A stretch of DNA of 64,000 nucleotides, from NCBI RefSeq assembly GCF_013280595.1, contig NZ_JAAATY010000040.1, positions 1-64,000 on the forward strand. The letters are read 5' to 3'. The stretch's first letter is position 1. Every line of letters begins with the position of its first letter. Shown one piece after another: positions 44,475 through 53,019 of the stretch. The translations under genes were made by a program, and so were the position numbers. Origin of the DNA: Kibdelosporangium persicum (GTDB lineage: Bacteria; Actinomycetota; Actinomycetes; Mycobacteriales; Pseudonocardiaceae). The notes under the pieces were generated by a model. That model was not told the origin of the DNA, did no database searches, and worked only from the letters and a program-made list of their open reading frames with translations.

Positions 44475-44592
44475 ATCGGTCACCTCTTCCTTCTCGTCAG
44501 GTTCCTGGTGAACCCGGTGTGCCGACAGCTTCGCGGACGGCACCGACAGTCCGGGCGGGCCGATATGCGGAACAGTCATTTCGGATTTGGGT

Positions 44593-44621
44593 TTGAGCTG
44601 CGGGTTCAGGCTGGGTATCCC
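44593..44621 (+). promoter_or_regulatory. Possible promoter of the LacI-type gene
   Basis: TTGAGC (44593-44598) and TATCCC (44616-44621) are spaced by 17 bp, 28 bp upstream of the ATG at 44650. The -35 is good and the -10 weak. Confidence 0.3.
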
Positions 44622-44649
44622 TCGAATGGGTGGACTTGCGGAGGCCGAC

Positions 44650-45492
44650 ATGAAGCGACCAACCATCGGCGACATAGCCCGGCGTGCCGGACTGTCCAAG
44701 GCGGCGGTGTCCTACGCGCTCAACGGCCGTCCCGGCGTGTCCGAGGAGACGAGGGAGCGGGTGTCGCGGATCGCGCACGCCTTGGGCTGGCGGGCGAACA
44801 TCGCGGCGTTGGCGCTGTCGAGCGAACGGGTCGGTGTCGCCGGACTGGTGGTCGCGGGCGAGGTGCCGTGGCCGACGGTCGAAGGGATCGAGCGGGAGCT
44901 CGCGGGTGACGGCGTGGCCCTGCAGGTCGCGATCGCCAAGGACGCCGAGGAGACCTACCAGGACTGGTGGGCGTCCGGCCGGGTGGACGGCATGCTGCTG
45001 ATCGATCCGCGGCCCGACGACCCGCGCATTCCGTTGCTGCACAAGCTCGGCGTCCCCACCGCCCTGATCGGCGCGAGCCATCCCGGCATGTCCGCGGTCC
45101 TGCACGACAGAACTGGGGCGTGCGAGCAGGTGACCAGGCACCTCGCCGAGCGCGGCCACACCAGGATCGGCCACGTCGCCGCTGGTCCCGACGAGGCCAT
45201 AGCCGCGACACGCGACCTGGAGGACGTCACCGCGGTGATCTACGACGACCCGATGGCCGCGGCGAAAGTCGTGTCCACGTCGGGCATCCGTGTCCCGGAC
45301 GACCTGGCGGTGGTCGCGTGGCACGACTCGCCGGTGTGCCGCCTGGTGAACCCGGAGATCACCGCGATCCGGCACGACCACGCCGCCGACGGCGCGCTGG
45401 CCGCCCGGCTGCTGCTCAACCTGCTCAGCACCGGTGTCCCGGAACAGCGTGAGACCGGTCTTGACGAACTGGTCGTGCGTGGCACGACCTAG
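44650..45492 (+). CDS. LacI-family transcriptional regulator with shortened effector domain
   Basis: A 280-aa regulator. The N-terminus is a standard LacI helix-turn-helix and hinge (TIGDIARRAGLSKAAVSYALNGRPGVSEET). The periplasmic-binding-type effector domain is about 50 residues shorter than the usual 330-345-aa LacI protein. The missing part lies chiefly between GHTRIGHVAAGPDEAIAATRD and VTAVIYDDP, where homologues have the helix that carries the RLxGY motif and a strand. The conserved end (VAWHDSPVCRLVNPEITAIRHD) is intact. A GGAGG site sits 5 nt before ATG 44650. Ligand binding may be altered or lost. The gene diverges from the Myb-like gene. Confidence 0.88.
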   Translation: MKRPTIGDIARRAGLSKAAVSYALNGRPGVSEETRERVSRIAHALGWRANIAALALSSERVGVAGLVVAGEVPWPTVEGIERELAGDGVALQVAIAKDAEETYQDWWASGRVDGMLLIDPRPDDPRIPLLHKLGVPTALIGASHPGMSAVLHDRTGACEQVTRHLAERGHTRIGHVAAGPDEAIAATRDLEDVTAVIYDDPMAAAKVVSTSGIRVPDDLAVVAWHDSPVCRLVNPEITAIRHDHAADGALAARLLLNLLSTGVPEQRETGLDELVVRGTT

Positions 45493-45560
45493 TCGGCCTG
45501 ACCACGGCCGATACCGCTACTGTCACGCACAGTGTCAAAGCGGTGACAAGAGGGGCGGAC

Positions 45561-46316
45561 GTGCACGGCGAGGAGTTCGAAGCCGGCCAGCGGGCGCGTG
45601 AGTGGTTCCACTCGATGACGGTGCCACCCGGAGCATGGACGATCCTGCGAGTCGACGGCCGCAGCTTCTCGCGGTTCACCGAGCAGCGGTACGACAAGCC
45701 GTTCGACTTACGCTTCTCGCAGCTGATGACCGAGACCGCGCGGGCGTTGCTGATCGAGTTCGGCGGCCGCTACGCCTACACCGAGAGCGACGAGATCTCG
45801 GTGCTGCTCGACCCGGAGTCCCAGATCTTCGGCCGTGGCGTCGAGAAGCTGGTGTCGTTGTCGGCCAGCGTCACCGCCGCGGCCTTCACCCACGCGGCCG
45901 GCGAACCGGCGCACTTCGACAGCCGGGTCTGGATCGGCACCGGACCGGCCGACGTGATCGACTACTTCTCCTGGCGCCAGGCCGACGCGGCCCGTTCGGC
46001 CCTCAACGGCTGGTGCTACTGGACTTTGCGCAAGGACGGCCGCAGCAGGCAGGAGGCGACAAAAGCTCTGGAGGGCGCGAACGCCTCGGCCAAGAACGAG
46101 CTGCTCTTCCGGTACGGCGTGAACTTCAACGAGGTGCCGGCGTGGCAGCGCCGGGGCGTCGGCCTGTGGTGGGAGACCTACGAACGCCCCGGCTACGACC
46201 CGGTACGGGCGATGACGGTGACCGCGACCCGCCGCCGGGTGCGGGAGGAGCGGGAACTCCCGATGAAGGAGCCTTATCGGGAGTTCCTCGCCGGCCTCAT
46301 CGCGCGGCCGTCCTGA
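45561..46316 (+). CDS. thg1: Thg1-like 3'-5' polymerase (tRNA-His guanylyltransferase family)
   Basis: A 251-aa member of the Thg1 superfamily, which adds nucleotides to tRNA 5' ends in the reverse (3'-5') direction. The palm-domain metal-binding motifs are visible: TILRVDGRSFSRFTE, with the first aspartate, and GRYAYTESDEISVLL, with the second. The C-terminal part contains ASAKNELLFRYGVNFNEVP. Eukaryotic Thg1 adds G-1 to tRNA-His; bacterial members (TLPs) mainly repair 5'-truncated tRNAs. GTG 45561 is chosen because AGAGGGG precedes it at a good distance. Its stop codon directly abuts that of the convergent tex gene, with no base between. Confidence 0.9.
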   Translation: MHGEEFEAGQRAREWFHSMTVPPGAWTILRVDGRSFSRFTEQRYDKPFDLRFSQLMTETARALLIEFGGRYAYTESDEISVLLDPESQIFGRGVEKLVSLSASVTAAAFTHAAGEPAHFDSRVWIGTGPADVIDYFSWRQADAARSALNGWCYWTLRKDGRSRQEATKALEGANASAKNELLFRYGVNFNEVPAWQRRGVGLWWETYERPGYDPVRAMTVTATRRRVREERELPMKEPYREFLAGLIARPS

Positions 46317-48656
46317 CTACTTCCCGAAACCCGCCCGGCGCAGGGCATCCGCCATCGAACCGCCGGCCGGTGGCTCGTTGCGGCGCTGCGGACGTTGCTG
46401 ACCGCCTCGACGCGGGCCGCCGTTGTTGTCGCGGCCGTCGCGACGGCCACCGCCCTGCGGTGCGGGCTTGCCGACCTCGTCGTCCAGCCGGAGCGTCAGG
46501 CCGATCCGCTTGCGCGGGATGTCGACCTCCAGCACCTTCACCTTCACGATGTCACCGGGTTTGACCACGTCACGCGGGTCCTTGACGAAGTTGCGGGACA
46601 TCGCCGAGACGTGCACGAGGCCGTCCTGGTGCACTCCGATGTCGACGAACGCGCCGAACGCCGCCACGTTGGTGACCACGCCCTCCAGCGTCATGCCCGG
46701 CCTGAGGTCGGAGATCTTCTCGACGCCGTCGGCGAAGGACGCGGTCTTGAACGCCGGACGCGGGTCGCGGCCCGGCTTGTCCAGCTCGGCCAGGATGTCG
46801 GTGATCGTGGGCAGACCGAACTTCTCGTCGACGAAGTCCTGCGGCCGCAGCTTCTTCAGCGTCGGGCTGCCGATCAGTGACCGCACGTCGGTCTTGGTCG
46901 CGTCCAGGATGCGCCGCACCACCGGGTAGGACTCCGGGTGCACGCTGGAGGCGTCCAGCGGGTCGTCGCCGTCGGGGATCCGGAGGAAGCCCGCGCACTG
47001 CTCGAAAGCCTTGGGGCCCAGGCGAGGCACGTCCTTCAACGCGGAGCGGGACCGGAACGGCCCGTGCGTGTCGCGGTGCAGCACGATGTTCTCGGCGAGG
47101 CCTTCGCCGATGCCCGAAACGCGGGTCAGCAGCGGTGCCGAAGCCGTGTTGACGTCCACGCCGACCGCGTTCACACAGTCCTCGACGACCGCGTCGAGCG
47201 ACCGGGACAGCTTCCCTTCGGACAGGTCATGCTGGTACTGGCCGACACCGATGGACTTCGGGTCGATCTTCACCAGTTCCGCCAACGGGTCCTGCAACCG
47301 CCGGGCGATGGAGACCGCGCCACGCAGCGACACGTCCAGCCCGGGCAGCTCGGCCGACGCGTACGCCGACGCGGAGTACACCGACGCGCCCGCCTCGGAC
47401 ACCATGACCTTGGTCAGCCGCAGGTCCGGGTGCGCCTTGAGCAGGTCACCGGCCAGTTTGTCGGTCTCCCGGGACGCGGTGCCGTTGCCGATCGCGATCA
47501 GCTCGACCTTGTGCTGCTTGCACAGGACGGCGAGCTTGTGGATCGACTCGTCCCACGCGCGCCGCGGCTCGTGCGGGTAGATCGTGTCGGTCGCGACGAC
47601 CTTTCCGGTGCCGTCGACCACCGCGACCTTCACGCCGGTACGGAAGCCCGGGTCCAGTCCCATGGTCGCGCGGGTGCCCGCGGGTGCCGCCAGCAGCAGG
47701 TCACGCAGGTTCGCGGCGAACACGCGAACTGCTTCCTCCTCGGCCGCGTTGCGCAGCCGCATCCGCAGGTCGATGCCCAGGTGCACGAGGATTCTGGTGC
47801 GCCAGGCCCACCGGACCGTGTCGGCGAGCCACTTGTCGGCGGGACGGCCCTTGTCGTCGATGCCGAACTTCGCCGCGATGCGGATCTCGTAGTCGCTCGG
47901 TCCGGCCGGGGGCTCGTCGTCGGGTTCCGGGTTGAGGGTGAGGTCGAGGATCTCCTCCTTCTCGCCGCGGAACATCGCCAGGATCCGGTGCGAGGGCAGC
48001 TTGGTCAGCGGCTCGGCGAAGTCGAAGTAGTCGGCGAACTTCGCGCCTGCTTCCTCCTTGCCTTCCCGGACCTTCGCGGCGAGCCGGCCACGGGACCACA
48101 TGTGCTCACGCAGGTCACCGATCAGGTCGGCGTCCTCACCGAAGCGCTCGACCAGGATGGCCCGTGCGCCTTCCAGCGCCGCGGCGGCGTCCTTGACGTT
48201 CTTCTCGGCGTCGACGAACCCGGCCGCGGTGGCCTGTGGGTCCAGCGTGGGGTCGGCGAGCAGCTGGTCGGCGAGCGGCTCGAGACCGGCCTCCCTGGCG
48301 ATCTGCGCCTTGGTCCGCCGCTTGGGCTTGTACGGCAGGTAGATGTCCTCGAGACGGGCTTTGGAGTCCGCGGCACGGATCTGCTGCTCCAGCTCGTCGG
48401 TGAGTTTCCCTTGCGATCGCACCGAGTCCAGGATCGCCACCCGCCGCTCTTCGAGCTCACGCAGGTAACGCAGCCGCTCTTCGAGCGTGCGCAGCTGCGC
48501 GTCGTCGAGCATGCCGGTCACCTCCTTGCGGTACCGGGCGATGAACGGCACGGTCGCGCCGCCGTCGAGCAGGTCGACCGCGGCCTTCACCTGGTGCTCG
48601 CGGACGCCCAGCTCCTCGGCGATCCGCTGGTCTATCGACAAAGTCACGCCGAGCAT
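46317..48656 (-). CDS. tex: Tex-type S1 RNA-binding transcription accessory protein
   Basis: A 779-aa nucleic-acid-binding protein related to eukaryotic Spt6. Order of domains: N-terminal Tex helical region ([39 protein letters not shown]), YqgF-like RNase H fold ([17 protein letters not shown]), helix-hairpin-helix pair ([17 protein letters not shown] and [18 protein letters not shown]), an S1 domain ([19 protein letters not shown]) and a basic, glycine/arginine/glutamine-rich tail that may bind RNA. It is thought to modulate transcription elongation. ATG 48656. The 48-residue tail is longer and more RGG-like than in model Tex proteins. Confidence 0.95.
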   Translation of the reverse strand: MLGVTLSIDQRIAEELGVREHQVKAAVDLLDGGATVPFIARYRKEVTGMLDDAQLRTLEERLRYLRELEERRVAILDSVRSQGKLTDELEQQIRAADSKARLEDIYLPYKPKRRTKAQIAREAGLEPLADQLLADPTLDPQATAAGFVDAEKNVKDAAAALEGARAILVERFGEDADLIGDLREHMWSRGRLAAKVREGKEEAGAKFADYFDFAEPLTKLPSHRILAMFRGEKEEILDLTLNPEPDDEPPAGPSDYEIRIAAKFGIDDKGRPADKWLADTVRWAWRTRILVHLGIDLRMRLRNAAEEEAVRVFAANLRDLLLAAPAGTRATMGLDPGFRTGVKVAVVDGTGKVVATDTIYPHEPRRAWDESIHKLAVLCKQHKVELIAIGNGTASRETDKLAGDLLKAHPDLRLTKVMVSEAGASVYSASAYASAELPGLDVSLRGAVSIARRLQDPLAELVKIDPKSIGVGQYQHDLSEGKLSRSLDAVVEDCVNAVGVDVNTASAPLLTRVSGIGEGLAENIVLHRDTHGPFRSRSALKDVPRLGPKAFEQCAGFLRIPDGDDPLDASSVHPESYPVVRRILDATKTDVRSLIGSPTLKKLRPQDFVDEKFGLPTITDILAELDKPGRDPRPAFKTASFADGVEKISDLRPGMTLEGVVTNVAAFGAFVDIGVHQDGLVHVSAMSRNFVKDPRDVVKPGDIVKVKVLEVDIPRKRIGLTLRLDDEVGKPAPQGGGRRDGRDNNGGPRRGGQQRPQRRNEPPAGGSMADALRRAGFGK

Positions 48657-48985
48657 TGTGCCCGCAGGCCGTCACAGCACAAGGCAGGGGTGAAATATGC
48701 GCAGCTCACGGCTGCTTGGCCAGTGCGCGGGCCGCCCACAGCCAGGGCGACCCGCGCGCCATGGCACCACCCTGTCGCAGGCAGCAACAGGCTCGGTGCG
48801 TTGGTGGATGTCCTCGTTACGCCGGATGCGGTCGTTGTCGGGACCGTGCACAACACAGGTGCAGTGGCGTGCGGAACTGGTCGGCCGAGAGGCGGCCGTG
48901 ACGTCCATTCTGGACCGTCAGTGCGTTGTGGCTACCGCATGGCTTGAGCCATAACGAGAGGAGATTGAGGCGGTACTGCTTAGGC
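48657..48985. other. 329-bp region between tex and the hydrolase gene
   Basis: It should contain the tex promoter. An 85-codon plus-strand frame (48697-48954) has AGGGG before its ATG but weak codon bias and no recognisable family, so it is not called. A GAGAGGAG sequence at 48954-48962 has no open frame behind it. No hairpin is convincing. Confidence 0.4.
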
Positions 48986-49612
48986 TCACTCTTCCGACAG
49001 AAAACGGGCCGACAGCTCAGCCAGCTTCCGCGGCTGTTCCTGGAGCATGGCGTGTGATCCGTCGAACCGGACGACCTGGTGCCCGGCCAGGTCGGCGAGG
49101 ACGCCTTCGCGCATGGCGTTGTAGAAGTCGGCGAACGGCTCCTGGGCCGTCATGAGCTTGTCGGCGACGACCGCGAGGTGCCTGGCGGTCAGGCCGTCGT
49201 ACAGGTCGTGGACCGAGCCGTTGTCGATCAGTGGGCGCAGCGCCACGTGCTCGGGTGGCATCTGCTTGGCCATCTCGTCAAAGAGCTCCTTGAGCTTGGC
49301 CTTCCAGCTGCCGACCTCGGCATCGGTCAGGCCCGGGTAGGTCGACGGGTGGCCATGGCCGTCGAAGTTGACCACGCCGGGGCATTCGGGGTGGCGGTGG
49401 GCCCACTTGACGCCCAACGCCCCGCCGAGCGAGTGCCCGACGACGGCCGGGTTGTCCAAGCCGAGCCCCTCCAGGTGGTCGAGCATCGCCTCCCAGGTCG
49501 TCAGGCCGGTCAAATCCGGTGCCACGCAGCGGAAGCCAGGCATCAGCGGGATGAACTCGTCCCAGACCGACGGCTGTGCGCCCGCTCCGTGCAGCAGTAA
49601 CAGGTCTCTCAT
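48986..49612 (-). CDS. Alpha/beta hydrolase
   Basis: A 208-aa serine hydrolase of the alpha/beta fold. The nucleophile elbow GHSLGG lies near residue 59, the oxyanion segment is LLLHGAGAQPSVWDE, and the catalytic histidine is in FDGSHAMLQEQP close to the C-terminus. It is shorter than typical 250-300-aa members, having a reduced lid. ATG 49612 overlaps the stop codon of the upstream HTH gene (ATGA) and has GAGGGG ahead of it, so the two genes form an operon under the double CTTGAC operator. Natural substrate unknown. Confidence 0.88.
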   Translation of the reverse strand: MRDLLLLHGAGAQPSVWDEFIPLMPGFRCVAPDLTGLTTWEAMLDHLEGLGLDNPAVVGHSLGGALGVKWAHRHPECPGVVNFDGHGHPSTYPGLTDAEVGSWKAKLKELFDEMAKQMPPEHVALRPLIDNGSVHDLYDGLTARHLAVVADKLMTAQEPFADFYNAMREGVLADLAGHQVVRFDGSHAMLQEQPRKLAELSARFLSEE

Positions 49613-50055
49613 CTTGGGTGTCCCCTCAGCTGGATCCGTTCCCGGATGGACGTCACGGTGACGCCCCCGTCGGGATGGCGGGCGAGCTTGTCGCGCGTCA
49701 CCAGGTCGTGTACGCCCTGCCTGGTGACGCCCAACATCGCACCCGCGAGCGCGTACGACACCGCTTCGCGGCCGGGGAACCCCACCCGGAGCAGGACGAC
49801 CTGCCCGAGTGGGGTCCGCCACCAGTCCGCGGGCGGGTCGAAGGCCTCGTCGCCCGGGTACAGGGCGCCGACGATGCTCGCGATCGCGTAGTTCGCCTCC
49901 GGGCCGTGCAGGCGTGCCGCCCATGCTTCGGCGGCACGCTCACATCGCTCCCGCAGATCCGTGACCGGATCGTCCAGCAGGATCTCCAAGGGATCCAGCA
50001 GCCGGTTGCTCATGATCGACATCAGCTGCTGGGCCAGTGGTCCGGTCTCGGTCAT
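49609..50055 (-). CDS. Putative helix-turn-helix regulator of the hydrolase operon
   Basis: A 148-aa protein. Most of the chain is helical (residues 1-90, with RLLDPLEILLDDPVTDLRERC), and the last 45 residues contain a plausible helix-turn-helix, SYALAGAMLGVTRQGVHDLVTRDK, followed by a wing-like GGVTVTSIRERI. No named family is recognised. ATG 50055 is preceded by GGAGGTG. Directly upstream are two tandem 19-bp dyads (50066-50105) that overlap its promoter, so autoregulation is likely. It precedes and overlaps the hydrolase gene. Confidence 0.7.
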   Translation of the reverse strand: MTETGPLAQQLMSIMSNRLLDPLEILLDDPVTDLRERCERAAEAWAARLHGPEANYAIASIVGALYPGDEAFDPPADWWRTPLGQVVLLRVGFPGREAVSYALAGAMLGVTRQGVHDLVTRDKLARHPDGGVTVTSIRERIQLRGHPR

Positions 50056-50065
50056 CGCCCACCTC

Positions 50066-50105
50066 CTTGACAGTCAGTGTCAAGTACTTGACGCGAGCTG
50101 TCAAG
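50066..50105. promoter_or_regulatory. Tandem double operator of CTTGAC/GTCAAG half-sites
   Basis: Two 19-bp dyads lie end to end: CTTGACAGTCAGTGTCAAG (50066-50084) and CTTGACGCGAGCTGTCAAG (50087-50105). All four half-sites are exact, each dyad has 7 bp between half-sites (one extra paired base in the first), and the dyads repeat every 21 bp, two helical turns. The array covers the promoter of the minus-strand HTH/hydrolase operon and reaches into the stop codon of the oxidoreductase gene. Confidence 0.85.
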
Positions 50106-51045
50106 AGGCGACGCGGACCACCAGTTTGCCCTGGGCCCGGCCACTTTCCTGGCGCTCGTGCGCGGCGGCGATCCTGGTGAACGGGTACACCTGCTCGACC
50201 TCGACGTGCACTCGGCCCGCGTCGATCAGGGCGGCGATCTCGGTCAGCGCGTGCCCGTCCGGTTCCACCAGGAACGGGATCGCCGACACACCGCGCCGCT
50301 CGGCGGCGTCGGCCAGATCGGCGGACACGCCACCGGGGATGGCGACGACGATCCCGCCGGGCTTGGTCACCCGCACCGACCGGACCGCGTTGTCGCCGCC
50401 GATCAGGTCGAGGACGACGTCCTGGTCAGCGGTCGCGTCCTCGAAACGGGTGGTCCGGTAGTCGATCACCTCGTCGGCGCCGATCCCGCGCAGCCAGTCG
50501 TGCTTCGCGGCGCTGGCCGTGCCGGTCACGTGCGCGCCGGCGGCCTTGGCGAACTGCACGGCGAAGTGTCCGACGCCGCCGGCCGCGGCGTGGATCAGCA
50601 CGCGCTGTCCGGACTTGATGTGCACGGCGTCGTGCAGGGCCTGCCACGCCGTCAGGGCGGCCAGCGGCACCGCCGCGGCCGCGTCGTGGTCCACAGTGGA
50701 CGGCTTACGGGCGAAGTGCCGGGACGGGGCCGTCACGTACTCCGAGAACCCGCCTGCCTGGCGGGGGAACCAGGGCATCCCGTACACCTCGTCACCCGGC
50801 TTGAGGGTGTGCACACCGAAGCCCGCCTCCTCGACCACGCCGGACACGTCCCAGCCCAGGACGAACGGCGGCTTGCCCAGCACGTCCGCCATTCCGCCGC
50901 CCGCGCGGGTCTTGGCGTCGACCGGGTTGACCCCGGCCGAGACCACCCGGACGAGCACTTCCGTGGGCAGTGGTTCCGGGCGTGGAACGTCGATCTCGTG
51001 CAGCACTTCGGTGCCGCCGAACTCGGTCTGGCTGATCGCGCGCAT
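50101..51045 (-). CDS. NADP-dependent quinone oxidoreductase-like enzyme (MDR family)
   Basis: A 314-aa zinc-free medium-chain dehydrogenase/reductase. The N-terminal GroES-like domain contains VSAGVNPVDAKTRAGGG and GWDVSGVVEEAG; the Rossmann part has the glycine motif HAAAGGVGHFAVQFAKAAGAHVTGT. It lacks the catalytic zinc cysteines, matching quinone:NADPH oxidoreductases. ATG 51045. It diverges from an HxlR-type regulator across a short region with a palindrome, the usual arrangement for electrophile- or quinone-responsive detoxification. Its stop codon lies within the operator of the neighbouring operon. Confidence 0.92.
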   Translation of the reverse strand: MRAISQTEFGGTEVLHEIDVPRPEPLPTEVLVRVVSAGVNPVDAKTRAGGGMADVLGKPPFVLGWDVSGVVEEAGFGVHTLKPGDEVYGMPWFPRQAGGFSEYVTAPSRHFARKPSTVDHDAAAAVPLAALTAWQALHDAVHIKSGQRVLIHAAAGGVGHFAVQFAKAAGAHVTGTASAAKHDWLRGIGADEVIDYRTTRFEDATADQDVVLDLIGGDNAVRSVRVTKPGGIVVAIPGGVSADLADAAERRGVSAIPFLVEPDGHALTEIAALIDAGRVHVEVEQVYPFTRIAAAHERQESGRAQGKLVVRVAS

Positions 51046-51110
51046 GTCTTTCTCCTTTACTCCGGCTGGCGTGTGTCGAAGCTATCCCCGAGGCCCTACT
51101 TTCCCGCAAG

Positions 51111-51124
51111 GGCTAGTACTATCC
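51111..51124. promoter_or_regulatory. Probable HxlR-type operator
   Basis: GGCTAGTACTATCC is a 14-bp imperfect palindrome with a perfect core TAGTACTA (51114-51121), in the 111-bp space between the divergent oxidoreductase and HxlR genes, 32 bp from the HxlR start. HxlR-family sites such as YodB's contain TACT/AGTA half-sites. Confidence 0.55.
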
Positions 51125-51156
51125 GCCGGGAAGCATGCAGCTAGGAGGAGGTTCAG

Positions 51157-51519
51157 GTGACGCTTTCGTGTCCAACAGGGCAGCACGACAAGCACGACGT
51201 GTACGCCGCGCAGTGTCCCTGCCGTGGCGTGCTCGACCTGCTGGCGAACAAGTGGGCGGCGCTGGCGATCGGTGCCATGGAGGACGGCCCGCGGCGGTTC
51301 GGCGAGCTTCAGCGCAAGCTGGAGGGCGTGAGTCCGAAGGTGCTCACCAACACGCTGCGCAAGCTGGAGGACGCCGGGTTCGTCGAGCGGACGATCTACC
51401 CGGCGGTGCCGTTACACGTCGAATACACCCTCACCGACCTGGGGCGCAGTGTCGCCGAGCCGTTGGCCGCGCTGCGTTCGTGGGTCGAGGACAACCTGCA
51501 CCGGATCGCGTCCCTATAG
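51157..51519 (+). CDS. HxlR-family transcriptional regulator
   Basis: A 120-aa winged-helix repressor of the HxlR/DUF24 family. Core motifs: LDLLANKWAALAIGAMEDGPRRFGEL and VSPKVLTNTLRKLEDAGFVERTIYP. Cysteines at positions 5, 20 and 22; the one in QCPCRGVLDLL occupies the N-terminal position at which YodB/QorR-type members sense quinones, diamide or peroxides. AGGAGG precedes the GTG start at 51157. It diverges from a quinone oxidoreductase gene, which it most likely represses until the cysteine is modified. The carboxylesterase gene follows after 9 bp. Confidence 0.93.
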   Translation: MTLSCPTGQHDKHDVYAAQCPCRGVLDLLANKWAALAIGAMEDGPRRFGELQRKLEGVSPKVLTNTLRKLEDAGFVERTIYPAVPLHVEYTLTDLGRSVAEPLAALRSWVEDNLHRIASL

Positions 51520-51528
51520 TGGGGTCGT

Positions 51529-52950
51529 GTGGCCTTGGTGACGATCGAGCAGGGGCGGCTCAACGGGCTGCAGGGCGACGGATGTGTTCACTGGCGCGGG
51601 ATTCCGTATGCAGAGCCGCCGGTCGGCGAGCTGCGCTGGCGTGCGCCCAGGCAGGCCCCGTGCTGGGCGGGTACGTGGCCGGCCACGGATTTCGGGCCGC
51701 AGGCATTGCAACCGCAGGAGATCGGCGTCGCTCCCGCACCGTCCAGTGAGGACTGCCTGTACCTGAACGTCTGCGCTCCGCAAGGCGTGCCGCCGCCAGG
51801 TGGCTGGCCGGTGCTGTTCTGGCTGCACGGCGGCGGATACCGGACGGGCAGCGGGATTCAGGTGGGGGAGGGCGAGGCGTTCGCCCGTGCCGGAATCGTC
51901 GTGGTGACGGTCAACTACCGGCTGGGCGCGCTCGGGATGACCTATCTGGCCGGTGTCCTGGGCCCGGATGAGCAGGACGCGGGAGTCTGCACCCTGCTCG
52001 ACCAGATCGCCGCGCTGCGGTGGGTACGCGACAACATCGGCGCGTTCGGTGGAAATCCGCAACGCATCACGGTTTACGGTGTATCCGCGGGCGCCAAGAG
52101 CGTGGGCAACCTGATGGCCAGCCCGCTGAGCCGGAACCTGTTCTGCCAAGCCATCGTCAGCAGCGGCGGTGACCACGTCGCGACGCCGCGGCAGGGCACC
52201 GAGATCGCCCGGCGGCTGATCGACGAACTCGGCACGCGTGACGTCCGGGCCGTGCCCGCCGAAGACGTGCTCGCGGCGCAGGAACGAATCCTGACCGGGA
52301 TGGCCGCCGTATGGCTGTGGCGGCCGACGATGCACTCCAGGGCGCTGCCCGCGATGCCGACCAGGCTCATCGCGGCGGGCAGCGCGGCCGGAATCCGGCT
52401 GATGATCGGCCACAACGGCAATGAGGCCGCCACGTTCGCCGCGTTCCTCGGGGAACGGGCGACCGCGCCGGTGGATGCCGTCCTCACCGAGATCTTCGGC
52501 GACACCAGGATTCTGGACACCTACCGGGACACCCGGGGCGCGGACGCGGCCAAGGTCGCCGTCATGAGCGATGAGCGGTACGGCATTCCGACCCAACGGC
52601 TCGCCGACGCCCAGGCCTTGCACAGTCGCGTCTACCGGTACCGCATCGACATCGCGCAACCAGGCGTGCCGCAGTTCCTCGACGGCGCGCACGGTATGGA
52701 ACTCGGAATGGTGTGGAACCCGCCCGAACAGGTCTCGCTGCCGAGGGAGATCACCGCCGCCCAGATCCATGAGGCGTGGGTGAGCTTCATCGAGGACGGC
52801 ATCCCGTTGCCCAGTTGGCCACCTTACGGCCCGACCCGGCCGGTACTGGTCTTCGACGAGGACACCCATGTCGAGTTCGACCCGAACCGGCGGGAACGCC
52901 TGGCGTGGGGCGATGTCTCGTGGCAGCCGGGCGCGTGGTTCCCGTTCTGA
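51529..52950 (+). CDS. Type B carboxylesterase
   Basis: A 473-aa carboxylesterase/lipase family enzyme without signal peptide. Type B marks: N-terminal FRGIPYAEPP-like HWRGIPYAEPPVGELRW, SEDCLYLNVCAP, LFWLHGGGYRTGSG (oxyanion hole) and the nucleophile region VYGVSAGAKSVG. The usual elbow is GESAGA; here valine replaces glutamate before the serine, a small deviation. The histidine is probably in LDGAHGMELGMVW. GTG 51529 follows the HxlR stop by 9 bp, so it is probably cotranscribed with the regulator. Acts on unknown esters; a detoxification role with the neighbouring oxidoreductase is possible. Confidence 0.9.
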   Translation: MALVTIEQGRLNGLQGDGCVHWRGIPYAEPPVGELRWRAPRQAPCWAGTWPATDFGPQALQPQEIGVAPAPSSEDCLYLNVCAPQGVPPPGGWPVLFWLHGGGYRTGSGIQVGEGEAFARAGIVVVTVNYRLGALGMTYLAGVLGPDEQDAGVCTLLDQIAALRWVRDNIGAFGGNPQRITVYGVSAGAKSVGNLMASPLSRNLFCQAIVSSGGDHVATPRQGTEIARRLIDELGTRDVRAVPAEDVLAAQERILTGMAAVWLWRPTMHSRALPAMPTRLIAAGSAAGIRLMIGHNGNEAATFAAFLGERATAPVDAVLTEIFGDTRILDTYRDTRGADAAKVAVMSDERYGIPTQRLADAQALHSRVYRYRIDIAQPGVPQFLDGAHGMELGMVWNPPEQVSLPREITAAQIHEAWVSFIEDGIPLPSWPPYGPTRPVLVFDEDTHVEFDPNRRERLAWGDVSWQPGAWFPF

Positions 52951-52967
52951 CCGGCCCTTGACTGGCC

Positions 52968-53019
52968 AAGTGGTCTGTGTCACAGTCGGCCCGTGCGTTT
53001 ACCAATTGGTCAACTGGTG
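52968..53019. promoter_or_regulatory. TGGTC-type regulator sites at the start of the chito-sugar operon
   Basis: AAGTGGTC (52968-52975), the perfect palindrome ACCAATTGGT (53001-53010) running into TTGGTC, and AACTGGTG (53012-53019) surround the GTG start at 52993. GTTTACCAATT (52996-53006) recurs almost exactly before the GH16-like gene (58285-58295). TGGTC half-sites also occur twice before the GntR gene. HutC-subfamily regulators such as DasR bind TGGTCTAGACCA-like sequences, so these are probable sites of the regulator at 57443. Confidence 0.5.

Noticed and set aside
48697-48954. An 85-codon plus-strand frame between tex and the hydrolase gene
   Set aside because: Codon third positions are not enriched as in neighbouring genes and no family is visible; kept only as a note in the intergenic entry.
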